In this document: piece by piece, positions 18,015-26,592 of the stretch
Position numbering within the stretch: the stretch's first letter is position 1
How the letters are laid out: every line of letters begins with the position of its first letter
DNA from: Bacteroides faecis MAJ27
GTDB taxonomy: Bacteria; Bacteroidota; Bacteroidia; Bacteroidales; Bacteroidaceae
Assembly (NCBI RefSeq): GCF_900106755.1
Contig: NZ_FNNN01000025.1
Location: forward strand, 24,387 to 88,386
Length of the DNA: 64,000 bases
Direction of reading: 5' to 3'
The notes under the pieces: model-generated
The model's database searches: none
What the model saw: only the letters and a program-made list of their open reading frames with translations
Told to the model about the DNA's origin: nothing
Position numbers and translations under genes: made by a program

Positions 18015-19373
18015 ATGAGAAATATCTATAGTATATATAAGGAACATTACAAGGCACTGCTCTCTCTCGGATTGCCCATTGTAATCGGGCAAATAGGAGT
18101 TATCGTGCTTGGTTTTGCCGATACGTTGATGATTGGACACCATAGTACGATAGAACTGGGTGCTGCCTCCTTCGTTAATAATGTATTCAATCTGGTGATT
18201 ATTTTCAGCACAGGTTTCTCGTATGGGCTGACTCCTATTGTAGGAGGCTTGTATGGAACTCATCAGTATGCTCCGGCAGGACAGGCATTGCGCAACAGTT
18301 TGCTGGCAAATTTATTGGTAGCACTCTTACTCACAATTGCTATGACTGTCCTTTACTTCAATGTGGAGAATCTGGGGCAGCCGGAGGAACTTATTCCTCT
18401 GATTAAACCTTATTATCTGGTTCTGCTGGCTTCACTTGTCTTTGTGATGCTTTTCAATGGCTTCAAGCAGTTTACGGATGGAATTACGGACACTAAAACT
18501 GCCATGTGGATATTACTCGGTGGAAACGTACTGAATATCATTGGTAATTATATCCTGATATACGGAAAGCTGGGCTTGCCGGAAATGGGTTTGCTGGGTG
18601 CCGGTATCAGTACGCTGTTCTCGCGTATCGTGATGGTGATCGTGTTTGTTATTATCTTTATGCGGAGTCCGCGTTTTCTTCGTTTTAAACTCGGCTTTTA
18701 TCGTTTGGGATGGTCTAAAACTATCTTCGGACGTTTAAATTCTCTGGGCTGGCCGATTGCTTTTCAGATGGGGATGGAGACAGCTTCGTTCAGTTTGAGT
18801 GCGGTGATGATTGGCTGGTTGGGCACGATTGCACTGGCTTCTCATCAGGTCATGCTGGCCATTTCTCAGTTTACTTTCATGATGTATTATGGGATGGGAG
18901 CTGCTGTAGCTGTCCGTGTGAGTAACTTTAACGGGCAGGGCGATATACTCAATGTACGTCGTTCGGCTTATGCCGGTTTTCATCTGATGATGGCGTTGGG
19001 TGTTGTGCTTTCTTCTATTGTATTCCTTTGCCGCAATTATTTGGGAGGCTGGTTTACCGACAGCACCGAGGTGGCGGCTATGGTGACTTCACTGATTTTC
19101 CCATTCTTGGTATATCAGTTTGGCGATGGATTGCAGATTACCTTTGCCAATGCTTTGCGTGGAATCTCAGATGTGAAATTAATGATGCTGATTGCCTTCA
19201 TTGCTTATTTCCTCATTTCGCTTCCGGTCGGTTACTTTTGCGGATTTGTGCTGGAATGGGGGATAATAGGTGTCTGGATGGCATTTCCTTTTGGGTTGAC
19301 CAGTGCCGGTCTGATGTTATGGTGGCGTTTCCATCAGAAGACGAAACTTCCGTCCCCGATTCAAAATAAATAA
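18015..19373 (+). CDS. MATE family multidrug efflux transporter
   Basis: A 452-residue integral membrane protein with about twelve hydrophobic segments in two related halves. MATE-typical signatures are visible, for example LGLPIVIGQIGVIVLGFADTL at the N-terminus and FQMGMETASFSLSAVMIG opening the second half. MATE pumps export cationic drugs or metabolites using H+ or Na+ gradients. It is on the same strand as the M16 gene (85-nt gap) and is followed within 20 nt by a hybrid kinase. It is full length, unlike the decayed MATE relics at 49.2-49.7 and 52.4 kb. Confidence 0.92.
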   Translation: MRNIYSIYKEHYKALLSLGLPIVIGQIGVIVLGFADTLMIGHHSTIELGAASFVNNVFNLVIIFSTGFSYGLTPIVGGLYGTHQYAPAGQALRNSLLANLLVALLLTIAMTVLYFNVENLGQPEELIPLIKPYYLVLLASLVFVMLFNGFKQFTDGITDTKTAMWILLGGNVLNIIGNYILIYGKLGLPEMGLLGAGISTLFSRIVMVIVFVIIFMRSPRFLRFKLGFYRLGWSKTIFGRLNSLGWPIAFQMGMETASFSLSAVMIGWLGTIALASHQVMLAISQFTFMMYYGMGAAVAVRVSNFNGQGDILNVRRSAYAGFHLMMALGVVLSSIVFLCRNYLGGWFTDSTEVAAMVTSLIFPFLVYQFGDGLQITFANALRGISDVKLMMLIAFIAYFLISLPVGYFCGFVLEWGIIGVWMAFPFGLTSAGLMLWWRFHQKTKLPSPIQNK

Positions 19374-19393
19374 TTCAAAATCTTTATTTGCCT

Positions 19394-21826
19394 ATGGCTT
19401 CCTTCCGCTTCACCAAACTGAAAATAACCATTGGCTATATTTTGCTGTTGGCGATTCTTCTCTTTTCTCTGGTGTTTGTGCATCAGGAAATGGAAACACT
19501 GTCGGCTGCAGACGATCAGCAGAATCTGAGAACAGACAGTCTGCTGACCCTTCTTCACGAAAAGGACCAGAATACCCTTCAGATGCTGCGGGTATTGAGC
19601 GAGGCGAATGACAGCTTGCTTTCCGCTTCAGAAATTGAAGAAATCATCTCCGAACAGCAGGATTCGGTGATTACCCAGCAACGGGTACAGCATCGGGTCA
19701 TTACCAAACGCGATTCTTTGATAACTACCCCCAAAAAGAAAGGCTTTTTCAAACGCTTGGGGGAAGTGTTCGCACCTTCTAAAAAAGATACTGCCGTGTT
19801 GGTCAACACTTCTCTGGAAGTGGCTACCGATACAATTCTGGAACCTGTTAAGTCGGCGGATTCTCTTCAGCATAAGATTCGCATGGCTACCGAAGAGAAA
19901 CGCTTGCAACGGCGAAGAACGATCCGGCGTACCAGTACGAGGTATCAGCGGATGAACACACAGTTGACCGCAAGAATGGATAGCCTGATTAAGGGGTATG
20001 AGGAGAAAATGACTGAACGTGCCCGTCAGGATGCGGCACTTCAGCAGGAGGTGAGGATGCGTTCGGCAAGCATCATTGCAGGCATCGCTATTGGTGCTGT
20101 ATTCCTGTCTGCTTTTTTTCTGATTCTGATCATGCGGGATATCACTCGCAGCAATCGTTATCGAAGCCAGCTTGAAGAAGCGAATAAGCGGGCGGAAGAT
20201 TTGCTTGTCGCCCGTGAAAAGCTGATGCTTGCTATTACCCATGACTTCAAGGCACCGTTGGGCTCTATCATGGGATATACGGAACTGTTGTCCCGGCTGA
20301 CCGAAGATGAACGGCAACGATTCTACCTGGACAATATGAAGAGCTCTTCGGAACATTTACTGAAGTTAGTAAGCGACTTGCTTGATTTTCACCGTCTCGA
20401 TCTTAATAAGGCAGAAGTGAACCGGATTGTTTTTAATCCGTCCCAGCTATTTGAGGAAATCCGTGTTTGCTTTGAACCGCTGACAGCGGCAAAAGGCTTG
20501 GTATTGCAATGTCATATTGCTCCGGAGCTATCGGAGAAGTATATCAGTGACCCTTTGCGCATTCAGCAGATTGTGAATAATCTCTTGTCCAATGCTGTGA
20601 AATTCACTCAGCAGGGTGAGATAACGTTATCTGTCAGTTATGATGCTTCGAAGCTGACCATTGCGGTCTCGGATACCGGAAAAGGCATGGCGTCAGAAGA
20701 TCGGGAACGTATTTTTCAGGAATTTACCCGCCTTCCCGGTGCGCAGGGAGAAGAAGGATTCGGGCTGGGATTGTCTATCGTACATAAGTTGGTTCTTCTG
20801 CTTGAAGGTACCATCGATGTGCAAAGTACCTTGGGAAAAGGAAGTTGCTTCACTGTCGTGTTGCCACTCTTTCCGGTAGGTAAGTCGATTGTGGAGAATA
20901 AGCCTTTTGGAAGCAGAATCAGAAAAATACCGGCAGGTGCAGAGGTTCCCGGAGAGGATGCTTCTTCTGAAGAGAATACATTGAATGAAGAAACAGACGC
21001 TATCCCACCTATGAAGGTTATCCGTGTGCTTCTGATTGATGATGATAAGATTCAGCTGAACCTGACTGCTGCCATGCTGAAGCAACATGGCATTGATGCA
21101 GTCTGTTGTGAACAATTGGAGGAACTGACAGAACAATTGCGTTCTTCAACTTTTGATGTACTGCTGACTGATATACAGATGCCTGCTATCAACGGCTTTG
21201 ATCTGGTAAAATTATTGCGTGCCTCTAATATCCCTCAGGCCCGTAATATTCCGGTAATTGCTGTCACGGCACGCAGTGAAATGGATGAAAAGGCGTTGCA
21301 TGAACATGGCTTTGCCGGATGCCTGCACAAGCCTTTTACAGTAAAAGAACTGTTGCTGACCTTGAATGAAGGTCAGATGGCGGCTGATGAGGCACATATA
21401 ACACACGATATGCAACTGACAACAGATGCACTACCTGAAGAGAATCCCTCGACAGAGATTGATTCAAAGCGTGAAAGTGCTCATCCTTCATTCAATTTCT
21501 CTGCACTTACCGCCTTCTCGGAAGATGACCCGGAAGCAGCACGTTCCATTATCCGGACTTTTGTCGAAGAGACCGGAAAGAATGCCGAACGGATGCAGCA
21601 GGCATTGGTTGACAGGGAGGTGGACGGAATTGCCGCCATGGCTCATAAACTGCTTCCTCTTTTTATTTTAATAGGTGTTTCTGAGTCAGTTGCTCCATTA
21701 AAATGGCTGGAGTCTTGTCGTGGAGAAGCGTTCTCCGATGATATAGAAAAGACTGCGTTGGAAGCGCTGGAGGCAGTTCGCAAAGTGATTCGCGCTGCTG
21801 AAGATTATGGTCTGGAGGCATGTTAG
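19394..21826 (+). CDS. Hybrid sensor histidine kinase (HK-REC-Hpt)
   Basis: An 810-residue kinase. The ATG at 19394 is preferred over the TTG two codons earlier. It has a first membrane span at about residues 12-30 (TIGYILLLAILLFSLVFV), an extracytoplasmic region with coiled-coil character, and a second span near 222-244. HisKA has LAITHDFKAPLGSIMGY (His283), followed by a HATPase domain (SDTGKGM, GFGLGLSIV). A receiver has LLTDIQMPAING (Asp593), and a C-terminal Hpt domain has MAHKLLPLF (His751). The Hpt end implies a multistep phosphorelay to a separate regulator. The NtrC-type protein at 14383-15756 is the nearest candidate (inference). Confidence 0.92.
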   Translation: MASFRFTKLKITIGYILLLAILLFSLVFVHQEMETLSAADDQQNLRTDSLLTLLHEKDQNTLQMLRVLSEANDSLLSASEIEEIISEQQDSVITQQRVQHRVITKRDSLITTPKKKGFFKRLGEVFAPSKKDTAVLVNTSLEVATDTILEPVKSADSLQHKIRMATEEKRLQRRRTIRRTSTRYQRMNTQLTARMDSLIKGYEEKMTERARQDAALQQEVRMRSASIIAGIAIGAVFLSAFFLILIMRDITRSNRYRSQLEEANKRAEDLLVAREKLMLAITHDFKAPLGSIMGYTELLSRLTEDERQRFYLDNMKSSSEHLLKLVSDLLDFHRLDLNKAEVNRIVFNPSQLFEEIRVCFEPLTAAKGLVLQCHIAPELSEKYISDPLRIQQIVNNLLSNAVKFTQQGEITLSVSYDASKLTIAVSDTGKGMASEDRERIFQEFTRLPGAQGEEGFGLGLSIVHKLVLLLEGTIDVQSTLGKGSCFTVVLPLFPVGKSIVENKPFGSRIRKIPAGAEVPGEDASSEENTLNEETDAIPPMKVIRVLLIDDDKIQLNLTAAMLKQHGIDAVCCEQLEELTEQLRSSTFDVLLTDIQMPAINGFDLVKLLRASNIPQARNIPVIAVTARSEMDEKALHEHGFAGCLHKPFTVKELLLTLNEGQMAADEAHITHDMQLTTDALPEENPSTEIDSKRESAHPSFNFSALTAFSEDDPEAARSIIRTFVEETGKNAERMQQALVDREVDGIAAMAHKLLPLFILIGVSESVAPLKWLESCRGEAFSDDIEKTALEALEAVRKVIRAAEDYGLEAC

Positions 21827-21870
21827 ATCTCAGCTACTATGTGCTTCAGGTTAAGCTCCCGGTGTACGAC

Positions 21871-21958
21871 CTGTGCCACTCCGTTGTCACACTTGTGCCA
21901 AGGGCTTGGCACGGTTGTGCCAAAGGCGTGGCACAGTTGTGCCAAAGGCGCGGCACAG
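21871..21958. repeat. Four 22-bp palindromic tandem repeats
   Basis: Units at 21871-21892 (diverged), 21893-21914, 21915-21936 and 21937-21958 are each 22 bp. The last three follow TTGTGCCA-aaggcN-TGGCAC, so every unit can form its own hairpin (TGTGCCA paired with TGGCACA). The array sits between the hybrid kinase gene and tamB. Confidence 0.85.
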
Positions 21959-22078
21959 ACATAGGCTAGTAGTAAAAAGAGAAGATGTCGCTGGTTTTCT
22001 CACATTTTAGCTCTTCGACAAACCTTTTTTCAAAGTAATTTGTTTACTTTGTATCACTTTTACACTGACACATCCTGC

Positions 22079-25000
22079 ATGAAACGAAAATGGATAAGAC
22101 GGGTGAGCTGGATATTGCTTACTCCTATAATACTTTTTGTAATACTAATGGTATTACTTTATATACCGCCTGTTCAGAATCTTTTGCGACGGGAGGTTAC
22201 TGCGTATGCTTCTAAGGCAACCGGAATGCAGATTCAGGTAGAACGGATAGACCTTCGTTTCCCGTTAAATCTGTTGGTACGGGGAGTGGAAGTCATACAG
22301 CAGCCGGATACTTTATTGTCTTTGGAAAGCCTGAATGTTCGCGTACAGGCATGGCCGTTATTAAAGGGAAAAGTAGAAGTGGACGATGTCACTTTGAGTC
22401 AGGTGGCGGTTAATTCTGCCGACCTGATAGAAGGAATGCAGATAAAAGGCGTTCTGGGACGTTTCTTCCTGCAAAGTCATGGAGTCGATTTATCTAATGA
22501 AACAGCAGTTGTCAACCGGGCGGAGTTATCCGATACCCATATACAACTCTTGATGAATGATACCACGACTACTCCCAAAGATACGACGGCGTCCGCGCCT
22601 GTGAATTGGAAGGTGGACCTTCATCAGCTGAAGTTGAAGAATATATCATTCGATATGCAACTGCCTGCCGATTCCCTGAAGATGGCAGCCTATATAGGTG
22701 AAGCGACTGTTGACGATGCCAAAGCGGATTTAAAGAACCAGTTCTATGGGTTGAGGCAGTTTCTTTTGTCGGGTGCCTCTGCCAGTTATGATACCGGAGA
22801 AGCCGGTCCGGCAGAAGGTTTTGACGCTTCCCATATGGCAGTCCGGAACATCCGTATCGGTCTGGACTCGTTGCTCTACGAAGGCAGAAACATGAATGCC
22901 GTCATTCGCGAAATAACCATGGAAGAACGTTCGGGACTGAGCATTACGTCGCTGACAGGACGACTCTTTTCTAATGATTCTATTATCCGTATTCCTGATT
23001 TGAAGCTGCAAACTCCTCATTCAGAGATCAATTTATCCGCCCAGACTTATTGGGAACTTGTGAACATTCCGACGACAGGCCGTTTATCCGCCAATTTTAG
23101 TGCCTATATAGGCAAGGAAGACGTCATGCTTTTTGCCGGCGGATTGCCTCAGACGTTCAAAGAAGCATATCCGTTCCGTCCGTTAGTGGTGCGTGCCGGT
23201 ACGGATGGAAATCTGAAAGAAATGCAGATTTCACGTTTCACTGTAGATCTGCCGGGTGCTTTCTCGCTGAAAGGAGGAGGTATTTTGGAGAACCTGACAG
23301 ACAGTTTGAGGCGTTCGGGTACTATTGGTCTGGATATGGTCACTCAAAATCTGAACTTTCTGACGGGACTGACCGGAGTGACACCCGATGGCTCTCTGGT
23401 GGTTCCAGATAGTATGAGCCTTAAAATGAAGATGGAGATGAACGGGCCTCAGTATAAGGCAAAGCTTGACCTTAAAGAAGGTAAAGGCAGCATGAATGTA
23501 AATGCTGCATTAAATAGCTTGACAGAGGTCTATACAGCTGACTTAAAAATAAATGACCTGCAGCTTCATAATTTCCTTCCGAAAGACTCAATCTATGAAC
23601 TGTCTCTTTCGGCAGATGCCGCTGGTAGAGGATTGGATGTTATGTCTTTCCATTCTTTTGCCAAGCTGAATCTCTCCTTGGATCAACTTCATTATGCCCG
23701 CTACCATCTTTCAAATGTCCATTTGACGGGAAATCTCAAAGGCGCTTTGGCGACGGCTCAGCTTACCAGTGACAATGAGCTTCTGAAAATGACTGCTAAT
23801 GCAGAATATAATTTAGCTCACAGTTATCCGGATGGAAAAGTAACCGTTGACGTCACCCAGCTTGATTTGCACGAACTGGGGCTTATACCGAAGCCGATGA
23901 AGCGTCCGCTGGCATTCAATTTAAGCGGAGAGGCACGGCAGAACCGTGTTTTCACCTATTTCACATCCGGTGATATGAAACTGAATCTGAGTGCCCGTGC
24001 CGGTGTATATCCGCTGATTCGTCAGTCTACCCGTTTTGTCGACGTGCTGATGAAACAGATAGATGAAAAGTTATTGGATCATGCTGCTTTGCGTGAGGCA
24101 TTGCCGTCCGCCATTTTCTCTTTCTCGGCAGGGAAGGAGAATCCGTTGGCATATTATATGGCAATGAAAAATATATCTTTCCATGATGCCTCCATGAAAT
24201 TTGGCACAGCCCCCGATTGGGGAATCAATGGAAAAGCAGCCATTCACGCCTTGAAAGTGGATACCTTGCAGTTGGATACTGTCTTCTTCACGGTCAAGCA
24301 AGATACCACCCGCATGAACCTGCGTGCCGGAGTCATTAACGGACCGAAGAATCCCCAATTCTCTTTCACTACGATTCTGACAGGAGAGATTCGTGACCGT
24401 GATGCCGAACTGATAGCAGAATATAAGAATGGAAAAGGAGAAACCGGTGTATTGCTTGGTGTCAATGCCCGTCCGCTGGTTGGAGGACGCGGGAAAGGAG
24501 ACGGACTGGCTTTTACGCTGATTCCGGCAGAACCGATTATTGCATTCCGTAAATTTCATTTCAATGAGAATCACAACTGGATATATCTGCATAAGAATAT
24601 GCGTGTCTACGCCAATGTGGATATGTGGGATGATGAAGGCATGGGATTCCGTGTCCATTCGGTAGAGGGGGATACGGTTTCTTTACAGAATATTGATGTT
24701 GAAATCCGGAGAATCCGTCTGGATGAAATAACGAGCGTACTGCCTTATTTCCCCGAAATAACCGGATTATTCTCAGCCGAAGCACACTACATACAGACGG
24801 AAAAAGACCTTCAGCTTTCTGCGGAAGCATCTATTGATGAACTGACTTATGAACGCCAGCGTATTGGTGATGTCACTCTGGGAGCTACGTGGTTACCGGG
24901 TGAGCAGGGAAAGCAGTATCTGAACGCTTATCTGAATCATGATAAAGTAGAAGTACTGGTAGCAGACGGTAAGCTGCTCCCTACTTCGACGGGTAAGGAT

Positions 25001-26590
25001 AGCCTGGAAGTAAATACGACGCTGGAACACTTCCCGCTGCATATAGCCAATGTCTTTATCCCCGACGAACTTGTTACGCTTGCCGGTGATATGGACGGAG
25101 AACTGAGCATTACGGGTAGTACCGAACAACCTTTAATCAACGGCGAACTGATACTGGACAGCGTATCTGTCCTGTCACGCCAGTATGGTGCTAACTTCCT
25201 GTTTGATAACCGCCCTGTACAATTGAAGAACAATCGTCTGATCTTTGATAAGTTCGCCATTTACACCACAGGAAAGAATCCGTTTACGATTGACGGTTAT
25301 GTCGATTTCCGGGATATGTCCCGCCCGATGGCAAGTCTGAACCTGTTGGCGGAGAACTATACCTTATTGAATGCAAAGCGCACCCGTGAGAGCCTTGTCT
25401 ACGGAAAGGTATTCGCTGATTTGCGGGCAACTATAAAAGGACCATTGGACGGATTGAATATGCGTGGCAATCTGAATCTGTTAGGCAACACGGACGTTTC
25501 CTATGTGCTGACCGATTCACCGTTGACTGTGCAGGACCGTCTGGGAAGTCTGGTGACATTTACTTCATTCAGCGATACCACCACAGTTGTCCGCCAGGAA
25601 GTGCCTACGGTGTCTTTGGGGGGGCTGGATATGGTAATGATGGTTCATATTGACCCTTCTGTCCGCGTGAAAGTGGATTTGGATGCAAGCAATGATAACC
25701 GTGTCGAGCTGGAAGGAGGCGGTGATCTTTCGATGAAGTATACTCCGCAGGGCGACCTGACCCTGACCGGACGTTACACCCTGAGCGGTGGATTGATGAA
25801 GTATTCCTTGCCTATCATTGCTGTCAAAGAATTTGCCATTGATAACGGCAGTTACGTAGAATGGACCGGAAACCCGATGGACCCCATGCTGAACTTCAAG
25901 GCGACCGACCGTATCCGTGCTTCCGTGTCCGAAGGAGAGAATGGAGGAACGCGAATGGTTAACTTTGATGTTTCCATTGTCGTGAAGAACCGGCTGGATA
26001 ATCTTTCTTTTGCGTTTGATGTAGCAGCTCCGGAAGATGCGACCATACAGAATGAACTGACTGCTATGGGAGCAGAAGAGCGGGGAAAACAGGCGCTTTA
26101 TATCATGTTGATGAAAACTTATCTCGGCACCGGACCGATTGGCGGCGGAGGGGGCGGCCTCGGCAAGTTGAATATGGGTTCTGCCCTGAATTCCGTGTTG
26201 AGCAGTCAGATAAACTCGCTGATGGGTAACCTGAAGAATGCAAGCGTTTCTGTAGGTGTCGAAGATCATGATGCCTCGGATACTGGCGGCAAGCGTACGG
26301 ACTATAGTTTCCGTTATTCACAACGCCTCTTTAACAACCGTTTCCAGATTGTGATCGGCGGTAAGGTATCTACAGGAGAGAATGCGACGAATGATGCCGA
26401 GTCCTTCATTGATAATATCTCTTTGGAATATCGTCTGGATCGTACGGGAACCCGTTATGTCCGTTTATTCTATGATAAAAACTACGAAAGTGTACTCGAA
26501 GGGGAGATTACGGAAACCGGAGTCGGTCTGGTACTTCGCAAGAAACTGGACAAACTCAGTGAACTGTTCATCTTTAAGAAAAAGAAGTAA
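22079..26590 (+). CDS. tamB: TamB-like translocation and assembly module protein
   Basis: A very large (1503-residue) protein. The ATG at 22079 is chosen because it precedes a single N-terminal membrane anchor (WILLTPIILFVILMVLLYIPP). A poorly conserved beta-rich body follows, and the C-terminal DUF490/TamB domain occupies roughly the last 450 residues (for example TLTGRYTLSGGLMKYSLP and the Gly-rich GPIGGGGGGLG). TamB spans the periplasm and works with a TamA-type Omp85 protein in outer-membrane protein or lipid transport. The TamL gene begins 2 nt after its stop codon. A near-consensus -7 box TTACTTTG lies at 22044-22051. Confidence 0.9.
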   Translation: MKRKWIRRVSWILLTPIILFVILMVLLYIPPVQNLLRREVTAYASKATGMQIQVERIDLRFPLNLLVRGVEVIQQPDTLLSLESLNVRVQAWPLLKGKVEVDDVTLSQVAVNSADLIEGMQIKGVLGRFFLQSHGVDLSNETAVVNRAELSDTHIQLLMNDTTTTPKDTTASAPVNWKVDLHQLKLKNISFDMQLPADSLKMAAYIGEATVDDAKADLKNQFYGLRQFLLSGASASYDTGEAGPAEGFDASHMAVRNIRIGLDSLLYEGRNMNAVIREITMEERSGLSITSLTGRLFSNDSIIRIPDLKLQTPHSEINLSAQTYWELVNIPTTGRLSANFSAYIGKEDVMLFAGGLPQTFKEAYPFRPLVVRAGTDGNLKEMQISRFTVDLPGAFSLKGGGILENLTDSLRRSGTIGLDMVTQNLNFLTGLTGVTPDGSLVVPDSMSLKMKMEMNGPQYKAKLDLKEGKGSMNVNAALNSLTEVYTADLKINDLQLHNFLPKDSIYELSLSADAAGRGLDVMSFHSFAKLNLSLDQLHYARYHLSNVHLTGNLKGALATAQLTSDNELLKMTANAEYNLAHSYPDGKVTVDVTQLDLHELGLIPKPMKRPLAFNLSGEARQNRVFTYFTSGDMKLNLSARAGVYPLIRQSTRFVDVLMKQIDEKLLDHAALREALPSAIFSFSAGKENPLAYYMAMKNISFHDASMKFGTAPDWGINGKAAIHALKVDTLQLDTVFFTVKQDTTRMNLRAGVINGPKNPQFSFTTILTGEIRDRDAELIAEYKNGKGETGVLLGVNARPLVGGRGKGDGLAFTLIPAEPIIAFRKFHFNENHNWIYLHKNMRVYANVDMWDDEGMGFRVHSVEGDTVSLQNIDVEIRRIRLDEITSVLPYFPEITGLFSAEAHYIQTEKDLQLSAEASIDELTYERQRIGDVTLGATWLPGEQGKQYLNAYLNHDKVEVLVADGKLLPTSTGKDSLEVNTTLEHFPLHIANVFIPDELVTLAGDMDGELSITGSTEQPLINGELILDSVSVLSRQYGANFLFDNRPVQLKNNRLIFDKFAIYTTGKNPFTIDGYVDFRDMSRPMASLNLLAENYTLLNAKRTRESLVYGKVFADLRATIKGPLDGLNMRGNLNLLGNTDVSYVLTDSPLTVQDRLGSLVTFTSFSDTTTVVRQEVPTVSLGGLDMVMMVHIDPSVRVKVDLDASNDNRVELEGGGDLSMKYTPQGDLTLTGRYTLSGGLMKYSLPIIAVKEFAIDNGSYVEWTGNPMDPMLNFKATDRIRASVSEGENGGTRMVNFDVSIVVKNRLDNLSFAFDVAAPEDATIQNELTAMGAEERGKQALYIMLMKTYLGTGPIGGGGGGLGKLNMGSALNSVLSSQINSLMGNLKNASVSVGVEDHDASDTGGKRTDYSFRYSQRLFNNRFQIVIGGKVSTGENATNDAESFIDNISLEYRLDRTGTRYVRLFYDKNYESVLEGEITETGVGLVLRKKLDKLSELFIFKKKK

Positions 26591-26592
26591 GA

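Noticed and set aside
21871..21958. tRNA or structured RNA gene suggested by the hairpin chain
   Set aside because: The units are tandem copies of one short hairpin; no cloverleaf, anticodon loop or CCA end is present.
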